64,000 bases of DNA from Ditylenchus dipsaci (GCA_004194705.1 SADC01001377.1:372001-436000); one strand, 5' to 3'. Positions 34,874 through 47,522 are shown, counted from the stretch's first letter. The notes: generated by a model from the sequence alone, not told the origin. A program made the numbers and translations.

Positions 34874-36546
34874 GTCTCTTTGGAATTTTATAATTACACA
34901 ACTTTTATGGCTAACAGAGGCCTCAAAGTTTGTCTAACGACTTTTTGAACACCCATTATTTTTTCGCAGTCCTTTTCTTTATCACCAGCTCCTCAGGCTC
35001 TACCTATATAAACGTACACAAGACTATCAATAAATGCCTTACTCTTCATCGCCATCATTTTAGTGAGAAGCAATTGCCAGAACAAGCCCGTCTCAACAGC
35101 TTAGTGAGATCGACTCTGAGGCAAAAATGCTTGACTTCCTGAGTGTCTCCTCATGACTCCAGCAAAAAGTTTATTGTCGTAAAATTTTCGAACCCAAAAA
35201 ACTTACTTCAGCAAGTAATTCTGAGTTAGAAGAATGAAAATTCACGCAATCGGAGTGGTAAAGGGTGTTGAAACATGATTGAGACGTAAGATTTTGTAAA
35301 AAATAAAAAATATCCAGGACTTTTTCAATTTTTAAAATTAAATTCATTTTTACGGTGGAATGACTGATTGTCCTCGTGCATTTTCGCAAAATTCAATGTT
35401 TGTCGTCATCAGTGGAATACTTAATTCGACAGTGAGTTAGGAATTTGAGAACAGTTTTTCTTGACTTTCTTTGTCAGCCAACCAAATTTTTTAAAAGTGG
35501 TGTTATATCAACAGTGGTGTTATATCGAAGTGGTATCGAGAATGAAGTGTATCCGTGAAGCCTTTTGGAAGATGCTATTGCAATAAAATTAAACTCTAGT
35601 TTTTTATTGCATTTTTAAATTTTGTTTTTCGATTTCAATTTTAAACACGTTAATGATCTAGAAATCACGTTTCGACCCTGTTTTGACATCTTTGATAAAG
35701 ATGTGATTCAAGCGGGAAACTTCCTGAGAGAAACAATACATATATCAAGTGCATTTTCATCTCTTCTAACCGCTTGGCTTGGTTCATTATATAGCATAGG
35801 CACACAGCACATTGGTGAAGACTAGCAGAATAACCCACATCACAGCCCACTCTCTTTCCTCGGCGATGGTAATAGAGCAGAGAAGGGTTTGTCCGTGTGT
35901 CCTGCTACCCTTACCCTACAGCACTGCTCCACGGATAGATGGATACTAACTATTTTGCGATTTTTTAGTGTAGAACGCCAAAGAATGCTGACATCTGCTA
36001 AATAGTATCGCAAATTTTTCTAAGTGCATCTTAAGCAAGGAAAAAAAGTTAGAGATTTTATGAAAGAGCTTTAGATAGCTTCTTTCCTGAGCTCCATTGT
36101 TGGAGTCATGAAAATATGATAGATATTGATTTTTAGAATGACTTAAGTTTTTGGGATTTTCATTATTTGGAGAAATTTATTATTTATTACATTTTTTACT
36201 AAGTAATTTCGATTTTAAATAGATAAGCTTATTTAAAAAATTCAGTTTTGGCGTTTTGTTATTATTATTAATTTAGGTTGAGATTTTCGAAAAGGTTAAA
36301 AACGCGCCAAATCCGAGGGATTTTGGCGTTTTGGTGCATAAAAGATTAAGGAAATATTTGAATATTCTGATTGTTTAGGCAAGCGTAAATAGGGTTAAAT
36401 TCAAATTTTCCCTAAAAACACTTTGTCCCGTGATGGTTTTTGTAGGTTATAAGCAATTTTAAGTGTATTTTTTGTCTCATTTATCGGAAGATTAATTTAG
36501 CTATCACCGACTTTTGTTTTTGTTTATACAATGGCCTCTCTATCAC
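34874..36546. other. Intergenic, no gene supported
   Basis: Open frames at 34,930-35,142 and 35,622-35,825 have no family match that I recognise and no convincing splice chain. I see no clear repeat structure apart from AT-rich tracts. Confidence 0.4.
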
Positions 36547-36970
36547 AGTGGGGCACCCGCCCGTCCCGTTCCCGTCCCGTTCACGTCCCGTTCTCGTCCC
36601 GTCCGGACGGTCTAACAATCGGCCCATCAAATCTGGACGGTCTACTTCACAGAACATGAACTACCTTGTTCTAAGCGAAAAACAGATTGACCGTCTTTGT
36701 CCGTCCATTTTGGTAGTCGACCAGCCGACGCCGTTCGAAAAAAATGTTTTTTCGAAAAATGACAATTTTTAGGACGGTGGTGGCCGGTCGATTCAAAAAG
36801 GTGGACGGGCATGGACGGTAGCTGTGTTTTCGGCACTATAACATGTTAGTTTTGTTCTGGAAAGAAGACCGTCCATATTTGTTGGGCCGATTGCTAGAAC
36901 GTCCAGCCGAGAGTCTCGAACAGACAAGGACGGTCGATATAAGGCCCCCCTCAAATTTGACCCCTCGTCC
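36547..36970. mobile_element. Element built from GTCCCGTT and GACGGTC motifs
   Basis: From CAGTGGGGCACCCGCCCG the sequence runs into four GTCCCGTTC-type units, then scattered GGACGGTC / GACCGTCC words in both orientations to about 36,940. The architecture (terminal CAGTGGGGC, dense subterminal motif) parallels the hAT-like elements here, but I did not find the right end. It may be truncated by the neighbouring repeat. Confidence 0.55.
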
Positions 36971-36974
36971 ACTT

Positions 36975-38024
36975 TTAGGCCAAGAGATGCGCGCACTCAC
37001 TTACCTTAGACATGATTCCGAGAAGTACTGTTGATCAAAAAATGCATATAGAGTCTCTTTTTGACACGGCCCACTTGAAAAACATGGTAAGACAGTCGAA
37101 GAATACAAACATTTACTTGTCTAACGTCCAACCATAAAAGTGGTCCTCATTTATTCCCTTCCCCTCTCTACACAGCCCTTATTCCCTTTAAAATTCAAAA
37201 GCCGCCAATTTGAATTTTTGAAATTTTGACTAAAAACCATGATGGTTCGAATTTTTTTTCTCAGAACCAAAAAACAGCCGGCTTTCTCATGAAATCGGGC
37301 CAAGAAACACGAATATGAGGTTGTCTCCTCCATCCAAGCACTCTGCGTGGAGGGATTCTATACTGCAACCAAAGAATTTTGAAAAGCCTACAACCTTTTG
37401 AAAAAAAAAGCGTTTTAAAACAAAACATTTCTTTTTGAAAGTTGACTTTTCAATTTCTTTTGCCATTTTTTTCAAAAAAATAATCTCGCGCAAACTTTTT
37501 GATTACGTAATCATAAAGTTCTACGAAGACCGCTATAGATAGCTCAAAACACATGTAAAAAAGGATGGATACTGGGTGTTTGGTACTCAAAGAAACCAGT
37601 ACATTTCTCGAAATATTTTAGACTTAGTGGAAATATAATGATGTACACTCGTTCGAAACTTCATTCAACGCACAATGAGTAACTCTTTCTAATGAGTACA
37701 AAAAATTATAGTCTGTAATAAATTTTGGCTAAAGAAGTGTGTTTTTTCAAAAAGTCAGCATTCGAACACCAATTTTCGGCGTAAAAACCGCCATAAAAAT
37801 AGGAAATCGGCGTGCGCCCTCCTAAATTTGAGTGCATTAAAAAGAGCAATTCATTAGGCCCCTTTCTGGCAAAACATGGTAAGACAGCCGAACAATACAA
37901 ATATTTACTTTTCTATCGTTCTGCCATAAAAGTGGCCCCCTTTTATTCCCTTCCCCTCCCAATACAGCCCTTATTCCCTTTTAAATTCAAAAGCCGCCAA
38001 TTTAAATTTTTTTAAATCCCCTTA
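36975..38024. repeat. Two partial copies of the 9,255-10,335 foldback family
   Basis: 36,975-37,360 matches the right half of the 9,255 element (ACTTACCTTAGACATGATTC, ACAGCCGGCTTTCTCATGA). 37,855-38,015 is a second partial copy (ACATGGTAAGACAGCCGA, CCATAAAAGTGGCCCCC). The sequence between them (37,380-37,850) shows no gene. Confidence 0.7.
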
Positions 38025-38032
38025 CTATTTTC

Positions 38033-38258
38033 TAGGTTTGTGAAAATGCCCAAGCAGATTGATTCGGAGCATTTGCTCGAGCATTTGAGTTTTTTTCGAG
38101 CATTTTCGAGCATATGCTCGACATATTTTAACCGATAACTGTGGCCGTACAGTTTAACTGGGTTCTATTTCGAGGCTTGACTGTAGGCCGAGAATATGCT
38201 CGAAATTCACCAATTTGCTCGAGAACATGCTCGAGCATATGCTTGTTTCACAACCCTA
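38033..38258. mobile_element. hAT-like MITE with GCTCGAGCATATGC motifs, next to a gene start
   Basis: Begins TAGGTTTGTGAAAATG and ends TTTCACAACCCTA. A perfect 8-bp duplication, CTATTTTC, flanks it at 38025-38032 and 38259-38266. Both ends contain GCTCGAGCAT and TATGCTCGA palindromes. It ends 24 bases before the ATG of the zinc-finger gene, so its right-hand duplication supplies part of the pyrimidine tract of the acceptor TTTTCTTATAG (38263-38272). Confidence 0.85.
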
Positions 38259-38282
38259 CTATTTTCTTATAGCTGATAGGAC

Positions 38283-41200
38283 ATGCCCTCAGACATTATT
38301 ACTCTCGAAAGCGACGAAGAACAACATTGCTATGAAGGCAGGCCATATAGCAATGGAAGACACTCGCAATCCGATACCAACCCCCACATTGGACTGCAAC
38401 CGCATCCATCATGAACGAAAAACCATTAAATATCAACTCCCTACTAGATCAATCCACCAAAAGAGAAACGCCTATCCGGCGAAATGGTAACAGAGGCAAT
38501 TATGTAAGCTGTTATTCGATAGTTTCGTTTCCTACACTTTACTTTAGATTGCAACCGTTTTCCCAGGCTCTTCACAACGACAGGGATTTGCGAACAATGG
38601 GTATGTTTTTTGGAATACTTTTTTGCGAAATTTTGTTTTATTTGCTTAGCTGTCTTGTTTTTAGATCGCAACAGTTTGTAAATCTAAATGCTGCATTACA
38701 TCTATCGAATGGAAATGGGAGTCGTCAAATGGTAACCTTTTTGCTGTTTTATAGAAAATTAAAAAAACCGTCCATCAATCTAAAATTGACTTTCTGATAA
38801 CTGATTTTTTACAACAATTTAATATATTTCTTCTTATAGACCTTCCCCCTGCTTCAAAATCATGTTTTTATATTATTCTTTTTGACCAACTTTTGCATAT
38901 TGCCATATTTTTAAAGTTCACAATCAATATTTAGCCAGTAAGACATGATACAAAGAGAGGAGGGTTTTAGTCTAGGCCTAAAAGTCAGAAAGATTCCGTT
39001 TTTGTCACTCATTTGAGAAACAAGGTGGCTTCGTCATTTAGAAGCACAACATTTTTTCAACGTATGTCTTCCTTATTTTAAATCCAAAGTTGAAGGTCTG
39101 AATGATGGAGCTAACGTGTTTTTCAAAAATGATTTGTAAAATTGGAATTCTTGCGAATGAGGCTAAACAAATGGTGGGTTATTAAGAAAAGAACCAAGTT
39201 ATAGAAAATTTGACATTTTTCGACTGGTACTTTAGATTAGAAGACCTTAAATGGTTATGACCATAATGCGATATATAATTGTACAACCCTGAAATCCGAA
39301 GCCCGATATTAGGTCTGGGCAGGAATAAGGTTCACACAGATATTTTCGTAAAATAAAAACCTGAAATTTTGGAAAAAATCTGTTCAAAACGTATGCTAAC
39401 AGTTATTGTACTTCGTAGGTTCAAATTTGGCCAATTTATATCAAACTGTAAATACGCTTTTCAATTATTATTTTTAGATAAATGGCCATTTTTCCAACGG
39501 CAATGGAACTCCAAACAACATGCAAAATCGTCTCCACCCAGTATACTAAACTTAGCTCTCATTTTTTTGTTGGAAGATCAATAGCTGTTTTTAGCCATCG
39601 AGTAATGGATCACAAGTTCCCCTGCCAAAAAAGCTCGGTTAAATACCCAACAACCAAATGGTTTTAACCGGCAGAGAGCAGGTGGTAATGCTGCTTTCTC
39701 TGTCAAAGTCAGGCAACTCTGCGATACTTACATCGAAAGTCACGGCAATGCTCATCAGTCTTTTAATGATGATGATTTTCCTGGCCAATTTAAGGTGGGG
39801 ATCAGCTATGAATCATTATTAAACTAACGCTAAAATTTAGTGTACATACAATGGGTGTCGAAAACGGCTGCGTAATAACGTCACCTTTATGTATGCTGAT
39901 TAGAAACTTTTCAGTCCTTCAGAAAGTATTTGGGACATTTAATATTTGGGGTATAGACGTTTGGCTACAAATGTGACATTTGTCCCATTTGGTAGCCAAA
40001 CGTCCCTGGGACATTTGGCTACCAAATGGGACATTTTTCAAAGTTTTTTTTAAGTTATTTCGCGTTATTTTGAAAAAAAAAAAGAAAATTGCAAATTCCT
40101 GAAAGATCATAGGCAGTTGCAGAAGATCCCACTTGTACCCGGCTGTTTTGGCCAACACTCTTTTCTTCACAAGAAAAGCATGTAAAGATCCAAAAATGTA
40201 GTGACTGAAGTCTTGCCCTTTCCAAAGTGGTGGAGCAAAATGTGGCTAAGGTTGAAATATTATAATCATGCATTTTATTGATGGTAAATTATTTAGCTTG
40301 CGCAATTTCATTACTGATCCATCAGAGGTTGTTGGCTTATGAAGCAGCCGAGAGAGTGCCAAGTGTGTGTGTTAGATTGAACCTCGAGCCCAGCGGCTTT
40401 ACGAGCAATTAATTCACCTGTCTTTTATGATGTCCAATTCTTGGCACTTATTGGGTTGGGGGGGGGGGTTATGTTCAAGTCTAATTTAAAATGTTAGAAA
40501 GTGTATCGAAAATATAAAATACAAAAAACGCCAAATTTGAAAAATGTCCCATTTGGTAGCCAAACGTCCCAAGGACGTTTGGCTACCAAATGGGACAAAT
40601 GTCATATTTGTAGCCAAACGTCTACTCACCTAATATTTAGGCAAATTTTCAAACGCTTGCGTGGAAGACGAAACCCTTTTAGAATTAGACATGATGACAA
40701 GCATTTTCATCATTTTAACTGATCCAAAGTTTAATTGCCCACTACTATTGGGAAGGAAATATATAAAGCATCAGAATGAAAAAATAAGTAGATATCAAGA
40801 AACGGGCGTTCAAAAATTTGTCTCAACACTTTCTGAACGAATGAAACAATTAAAATAACTGAAAATAGTATTATTTTGTTGTAGGTACCATTTGTGGGCC
40901 CATGTAAACAAACAAAAACCCAATGTTGGGTAAGTCAATTGTGGTGTTTTTTTAACCCAAAAATTCATTATTTACATTTTCAGAGAAGACGCAGACATAA
41001 CCAACTTGCAATTAACTTCTGGTTCATTAGACACTCCCACTGAACAAATAAAAGATGATGTTGCTAGGTATACAGATGTTATTTCATAAATTGCAATCTC
41101 AATTTGATCATTTTAGACTACGAACTTGCCCTGAATGTTTGGTGGTTTGTTTATTTGGAAATTTACATATCTGACCATTTTAATTAGTCATTTTGTTTGA

Positions 41201-44200
41201 GATGCAACCAAGTCCTCACAGAATGCACTTGCATTATCACCGTGTCCATAAATATGATAAACTGATGTCTTCTCAAGATCTTGCAATGTTAGTTTATTCA
41301 AATATATGACAAAGTATATCAAGAAAATAGTTATTTTTTATTACCGGCAATTAATATTGAAAACACAGAGTGTCTGACAAGATTTAAATGCCATGACCAT
41401 ATTTGCGCCTAATGTTTCACGTCCGTAAATATTAATTCGCATTTGTAGAGCCGTAATGTTGATACGCAATTGACCAGGCGCAAATGTATTTTCGCAAAAG
41501 TCGGGCCCCTAATGTCGGTCCGCAGAAAAAGAGTCCGAAAATTACCTTCCGCAAATCTTCAGACGCAAATGTGGCCACGCCGATTTAGAGATTTGGTTTT
41601 AATATAAGCTCTCTCTTAGCCCATGTTGGTAGAATCGATGGCCAATATGTTTGGTATATAATGTAAAGAGGATCTTTGCTTGATCCTACTGTAGTTAAAG
41701 CCTTCCTTATCACAAGGCTATCCATAAACTAGGATGATAACGACACGGTTACCGACCAAAAATCATCTTTTTGGCATTATATACCAAAGATTGCTGACCA
41801 AATCTGATTTGATTGGTAAAAACAGATTTACAAAGTAAGGACCAAAAAAGTCTCTCAAGTCTTTAGCTTACTACATAAAATTTAATTTACTTATCCCCTC
41901 TTTTAGCTGTAACATTTGTGAATCCGTCCTTCATTTTGCAAATATGCCTACCCATCTGGAGCGCCACGGAGACTTAGGTGCGAAATTTTCTAACTTTTGC
42001 ATACAAATGTCTAACTTTGAAACAATTTTTAGATTTGCCCTACCATTGCAAAAAGTGTCGCTACAGGTAGATTAACCTGTAAATTAAACTATAACTTTGA
42101 ATTTTTTTAGGACGTCCTCTAGAGAAGCACTATTTCGACATTTCCTCGAAAGCCACTGCGGAACAAGTAGGGGTTACGCCAAATGATTTAAATCGTTTTA
42201 TCGAATTGCTTGTTTTGTCACAGGCATGCTGATCTGTCCATTCTGTTTGAGTAATTTTAATGTGCCTATAACTGAGCGCCAACGACAGACTGTCACCATG
42301 AAGTCCTACGTGCAGCACGTGATGGACCATGACTTGGGTAATTTGATTGTAGGGTAATTGGTTGTAAGTATTCAACTAGCTGGATTCAAGATTCTCAATA
42401 TGGCTGCAACCGGTGTGTTACCAGATTTCAAAAATGTGGCAAGTCATTACCGACCTGTTAAAAGAAAGCAAGAAAAATAAATAAAATTTTTAGGTGTGAC
42501 TTCGCTGAATACTCGCATGGAAAACCATTCCAAGCAACACAAAGAACTTGATCCCAAATGGAAGTGCACAAGAAAAAGTAAATTTTGTTGAGCTTGACAT
42601 TTTTTAGTGAAACTTATTCTGTTCTAGATATCATCAACTTACAGAGGTATTTTTTGTTATATTTCTATTCAAAATTTGGTCTGTGCAACAAAGCAGAGTC
42701 TTATCGCCTTGGCACTCCCCATTGTTTTCGTAGGGGCTTATAGCCTTGAGCTTAATCAAGATGTCCAAAAAGCAGTATTCTATGGATCGGTTTTTTATCT
42801 TTCACGTTAATTTGACATTGACATTCATTTCGCATTCATTTTGCTTTTTGAATTGCCTTCAATCAATTGGGAGCAAAAAACTCAAACTCCGGGCGAAAGA
42901 CCTCAAGATTTTTAGTATTTATGTTATGGGGCTTGCTCCAATATCTCACCCGGTCTATTATCTCAGTTAGATTTCGAAAAATAGTTGAGAAAATGTTTAT
43001 TTCAAAAAAAATCAAAAATTTTGAAACAACCTACATGTTTTAGGCCACAAAGCAAGGCGATTACTTCTTCGTCAATGGATCTTATGCAAAAGTGCAAGGA
43101 GTGCAACCATGTGATCCTTGAAAACAATAAACAGCAGCTACATTTCAAAGAGCTGAAGTACTACTCATTTTAGTGTATTTCCAAAAAACTTCTTTTATTT
43201 CAGAAAATGTCGGTCCAAAAAGTGTTCTTACGAGACATGCTGTCCCTACGCCATGGAAATGCATGCCGCTCTGAGTTACTGCTGGTCAGAAAACAAGAGA
43301 AGATGGCCTTTAGGAAAACCATCGCAATTGTGTGACGAGAAGAAGCAAATTATGCGGTGCACAAAATGCGACTTTGAGACATATGATGGAAGTGAGATGT
43401 GCGAGCATTTAGTACAGACTTGCGTTGGTGGTGAAGCCAAACTAGAAATACCAGCACCGTTAGATGATTGTATGAAATTAGAAGGATGGGAAGCTGAACA
43501 GAAGCTTGTGGTGCAATTACTTGGAATAGACATCTTACATGACATTGGTAAGTGATTTTTCAAAACTTTTAATATAGACGAAAATTCTTTGCTTTTATAG
43601 ATCCAGTACAGTTAGAGCAAGATAAAAATGCAGAGGGAATCGAGGATATTATAACTACTGAACATAACGAGGATGAAAATTTTAACAAACTTTCGGAAGT
43701 GATTCCTATGTCTAAGATTCATTTGGTAAGTGATGATCAGCAATAGTTTTTCAGACTCTATCAGGCGTCTGCACGACTCTGTCTATTGGTTTGGCCCAAT
43801 CGTAAAAAGCAAAAAAAGCGAGTGCTCTGCCTTAAATTATACCTGAATAATGAAAAATGTCATTTTAAAATATTCGAAACCCTTTTATATTATCGTCAGC
43901 TCATCTTTATTTTTCAAAAGATTTTGCTGATAATTTTGTTTTGTTGCCCTTGTAATTTGATTTCTTGAAAAATTTCCCGAAATTTATTCGGAAGCGAACC
44001 AAATTTACTAAATTTTTATTTATATTTTAATCCAGTGTAACTTCAAAAAATATGGCTCAACTGGTTTTATCCGGTGTTTTAGAAAATGAGTATGATAATG
44101 AGAATCTAGTCCAGTTTTGACTAGATTCTCTTTCAACGAAACTCATGCTTGAGGAAATCAGAAAGTTAAAAAGCATGCCCATGTTCGACATTTCAAACAA

Positions 44201-44717
44201 AGGCATTTTCCAGCAATTTTTTCGAAGCATCCCGTTTTCACTTGCTTTGCATCAAATCTGATTTTGATGGCCTTACACTACTTTTAAAAGTTAAGCAAAA
44301 AAATGTAAAAAGCACCTATGAAAACTAATATAAAATCATTCAAGAAAGAAAATCACTGTTGTTATTTGTTTTCTTGTCGCACAACCCTTACAAAAAGAGA
44401 ATTTTCCGACAAATTAATTTGTTTCTAGCGATGAAAAATTTACATCTGCAGCATATTTTTTGCAAAGTGAAAATGATTAAACCAAAAAATTTAGGTTAAA
44501 GACAACAAAGTGGTGGTCAAACATCTGGTTGGTGGAACAACTGCAGCTGAAACCAAGAACAAAAACGATTTTGACTATTTGTAAGCTTCTAAAGCATCCA
44601 ATTAATTTTTATTTTCTCGCTACAAACAACATTTCCAGGTGCTTGGCAGCGGTGGACAGTGAAGACATTAGAGAACACATTACCCATTTTCAAAAACTAC
44701 TGGAAGACGAAGACTAG
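38283..44717 (+). CDS. Multi-C2H2 zinc-finger protein, POGZ/ZNF280-like
   Basis: The protein is probably nuclear and DNA/chromatin-binding. The start MPSDIITLESDEEQ (ATG 38283) follows a splice acceptor. Exons: 38283-38503, 38548-38600, 38665-38731, 39478-39540, 39595-39794, 40984-41067, 41117-41144, about 41188/41202-41287, 41907-41977, 42033-42066, 42111-42166, 42224-42337, 42391-42438, 42494-42577, 42628-42646, 43044-43157, 43204-43547, 43601-43725, 44495-44580, 44639-44717 (TAG). The N-terminus is rich in N, G and S. Fingers: CNICES-HFANMPTHLERH; YHCKKCRYRTSSREALFRHF; LICPFCLSNF with QHVMDH; YGCNRCVTRFQ with ENHSKQH; then cysteine-rich KCKECN, RSKKCSYETCCPY and MRCTKCDFETYDG. The order C..CRYRTSS / ICPFCLSNF / CNRCVTRF closely follows the finger cluster of POGZ and ZNF280 proteins. 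Two single-base deletions break the frame (38381-38385, 39627-39632). The 40,880-41,200 junctions are the least certain. Confidence 0.85.
39940..40640. mobile_element. Foldback element in the zinc-finger gene intron
   Basis: About 39,950-40,045 and 40,535-40,625 are inverted copies. Each arm is itself palindromic around CCAAACGTCC...GGACGTTTGG with TGGTAGCCAAACGTCCC and its complement TTTGGCTACCAAATGGGA. The centre (40,050-40,530) has no gene. Confidence 0.75.
41390..41585. mobile_element. MITE built of GCGCAAAT motifs in a zinc-finger gene intron
   Basis: The left end CCATATTTGCGCC is mirrored by ACGCAAATGTGG. Between them GCAAATNT / ATTTGCG words recur in both orientations about every 20 bases, in the style of the element at 34,579. 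I could not define the target duplication. Confidence 0.6.
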
Positions 44718-44794
44718 CTTAAAGATAGTTGAGATGTTCCTCTTGGGTTGTGTAATTGTTAGTTTGTTTCACTTGCTTTACTTCCTTTTCACTC

Positions 44795-44800
44795 AATAAA
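44795..44800 (+). promoter_or_regulatory. Polyadenylation signal of the zinc-finger gene
   Basis: AATAAA 78 bases after the TAG stop codon at 44715-44717, the expected position and strand. Confidence 0.6.
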
Positions 44801-45312
44801 CGGGTATTCTTGTTTCTTCTCAATTTGGGAAACACTCATTTCCAAACTACTCCTTTTAAATTGTTTTTTGAAACCAAAACTGTAAAACATAGGTTGATAA
44901 CATACACAAAAATTGCAAAAAGCATCTTCTTTCTTTTTTGTTAAATTTTTTTCAAGCTGTTTTTTGAAAATTATGAATACGTTGGAATATTTTCGAAACA
45001 TTCTTATATATAAATCGATTTTCTTTTGTTTTTAGTAATGTTTTTGTGTTGTGAAATAAAGCAGGGGTAGGATAAATAAGGTTTTGATTGGAGTGCGAAC
45101 ACGTTCCGAAAATAGAAAAATAACAAAGTAATTTTCCAAATTTATAAAATCACCTTTTTGGAATTAGGTTGAAGCTTATGCAGAAAACATAAAAAAGCCA
45201 GAGAATAGCATATAAAAATGTTTTCGAGAAGGAAAAAGTCTCTTGATCCCCGATTTTTAGAATTATGTTGCAGGCAAGTCTTTGGGAGCATTTCTAACCC
45301 TTTGAGAGATAA
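44801..45312. other. Intergenic, no gene seen
   Basis: AT-rich sequence after the zinc-finger gene, with another AATAAA at about 45,055. Nothing else is supportable. Confidence 0.45.
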
Positions 45313-45314
45313 TA

Positions 45315-45595
45315 CAGGGTGTCCCACAAAAAAATCCCCACGCTTCAAGGGCACCGTACAAACATTTTGTTACTTCGCTTTTTTTAAACGATATGTCATT
45401 TTGTAGCCCTGAAAATTCTCTGTGGTATGTAAACATTTATTACTGAAAAAAAATATGGATAAATTGACAAGACAAATTTTTAAATCTCAATTTCTAATCC
45501 GGGAATTTTCAGTTTTTGTTAAACTATTTAATGGTCAGAAAACTGATATGGTAAGGTGTCCTTGAAGGCTAGGGACTTTTTTTCGGGACACCCTG
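45315..45595. mobile_element. Mariner-like MITE
   Basis: Ends CAGGGTGTCCCACAAAAAAA and TTTTTTTCGGGACACCCTG, with TA on the left and TG on the right. Subterminal CTTCAAGGGCACCGTAC / AAGGTGTCCTTGAAGG are also complementary. Confidence 0.75.
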
Positions 45596-45599
45596 TGCA

Positions 45600-46870
45600 A
45601 TAGATTCTTAATATTTTTGGAACACAAAAAGCACCAATACCAATGATCGATTCACCATCGGCCCAACAATTTAACAAACACAGTTTTTATCAATTTTCAA
45701 AAAAAAAAATTGCGACTAATTTATCTTAAAGTTCAGGGATGCTCAAGACAGCAAAATCGTTCAAATTTAGCAACATTAGTCAGCCTCATACTCTTTTGCC
45801 TCCTTCTTTCGGTAATTTGGCAAAGAAAAGCAAACAAAAGTAAAAAAGATGCTGGAATTTTGCCAGCTGCACTAATTGATGATGCTGAATTTCGCCTTTT
45901 CGGTTAAAGCATTTGAGAAGAAAAAAATACCATCAAAATTTTAAGTTTTGCAGTTTTTCTGTTTTTTAATTATACACTCAGATGGTTCCTTGATAACTAA
46001 GCTCGAAAATAGAATTTTTCACCTCTTATAATTTTTACTTCTGCGTAGGCGCAGGAGTAGGCCAGTTTATCTTTTTCCAAACTCATCAAAAGTGGACTGT
46101 AACCATATTTAATTCCGTTCTAATGCACGCCTACTCTGCCCCGAAGCAAAAAAACAACAGGGCCCCAAACAAAAAAAATCTGTACTTCTTTTTTAGCGAT
46201 TTAAATTTGCTACGAAAAAATGTACATTACTGATTGTTCGCTAAACAAAAACTTCTTTGTTTTCCATTCTTTAGATCGAACAAAGAAAACAAAGTGGCAG
46301 TAATAGCTAATAGCTGGTCCTAACAAAAACCAAATAATCCAATTTTTGTGTTCTACACTGTTGTCCTGGAAATGTCTCTCCTAAAAAGCATAAAAAATAA
46401 AGCCCTTTTCCTTTTTGGCTAGTGATGCCATAACCAAAGTGGCGAGTTCTTTGTCTGCCTTAAAGGGATACCAATAATTTCCATGGAGTCTTTTTCCTGC
46501 TTAAAAAACTCTTGAGTAGTAGTCCACCTAGTGTAATTGCTCTCCTTTTAGGTGGGTCTTGTATGCATAAAAAGACCGAAAAGCACCAAAAAGTTCGGTG
46601 CTACATCAGTATATTTCTTTCGACTACAAATAATTTTTTCAAAATTGATTTTAATTTTTTACAGTATTTTCATGATAACAGAATAATAGATTTTGAACAG
46701 GTTTTTACTTTCTGGGCTAACCGCTTTTACAAACTCTGGTATGCATATTTTTCTACTTGAATAGTCATTTTTCGGGTAATTTGTGTCTTATATCCCCCCC
46801 CCTCCATACCACCAAGCCTGCGCACGAACTCACCTCCGACACAATTTCGAACAAAACTCTTGATCGAAAG
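45600..46870. other. Intergenic, no gene supported
   Basis: A frame at 45,710-45,907 encodes a hydrophobic stretch (LVSLILFCLLLSVIW) followed by lysines. It has no further support and I do not call it a gene. 46,735-46,875 is a degenerate copy of the 9,255 repeat family. Confidence 0.4.
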
Positions 46871-46875
46871 TGCAT

Positions 46876-47124
46876 TTACCGTATTCACTCTATTAACTCC
46901 CCACCCTCTAATAAGTCCCCACCCTAGGACCCCATATCTCAGCCTAAAGCAAACATTTTGCAAATCTGTTTTTTTGCGTTTTCTTAGTTATTACTAGATT
47001 ACCTAACTCCAGTTTTCAAACTGTTGTTGAGCACCCGAAATCTCAAAATCGAAAACAAAATTTTCCGATTTTTCAGGGGCTCAAAAATAACTCCCCATGG
47101 GGAGTTAATAGAGTGAATACGGTA
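46876..47124. mobile_element. Palindromic MITE of the ACCGTATT family
   Basis: ACCGTATTCACTCTATTAAC at the left and GTTAATAGAGTGAATACGGT at the right. The interior has paired ACTCCCCA / TGGGGAGT words. Confidence 0.8.
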
Positions 47125-47522
47125 GATAGCTTTTTAGCCCAGATCCAGCAAGAAGACGGGTAACCCTTTTTTCTGGGGCAAATTCTTGGGGCGGGGGGGG
47201 GGGGGTAGAGTGTGGCGGTCAAATTTACTTTTTTGTGGGCCAATTTATTTTTGGCGAATTTACTACCCCTGTCAGAAAATTTCTGTGGCAAAATTCAAAT
47301 TTGTCCCAAAAAGAGAAAAGTTTGTCCCATGAAAAAGTAAGTTCACTACCCTTTCAAACAACATGTTTAGGCTTGGCCCTTAGGCTTGGGGCAGGCCAGC
47401 GTATGGAAGTTGTGACTAATAACTGTGTTACGCACTTTTTCTGGTCTGGGACATAAATTTGGGTACTTTTTACTTAAGTAAAAAAGGTGAAAATCGTTGG
47501 GGAGGGGGGGGGTAGCCGTCAG

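Noticed and set aside
34930..35142. Frame after a TTTTTTCGCAG acceptor-like site
   Set aside because: There is no recognisable family and no partner exon; too weak to call.
45710..45907. Small frame with a membrane-like segment
   Set aside because: There is no upstream or downstream exon, family match or regulatory signal, and hydrophobic stretches are common in AT-rich sequence.
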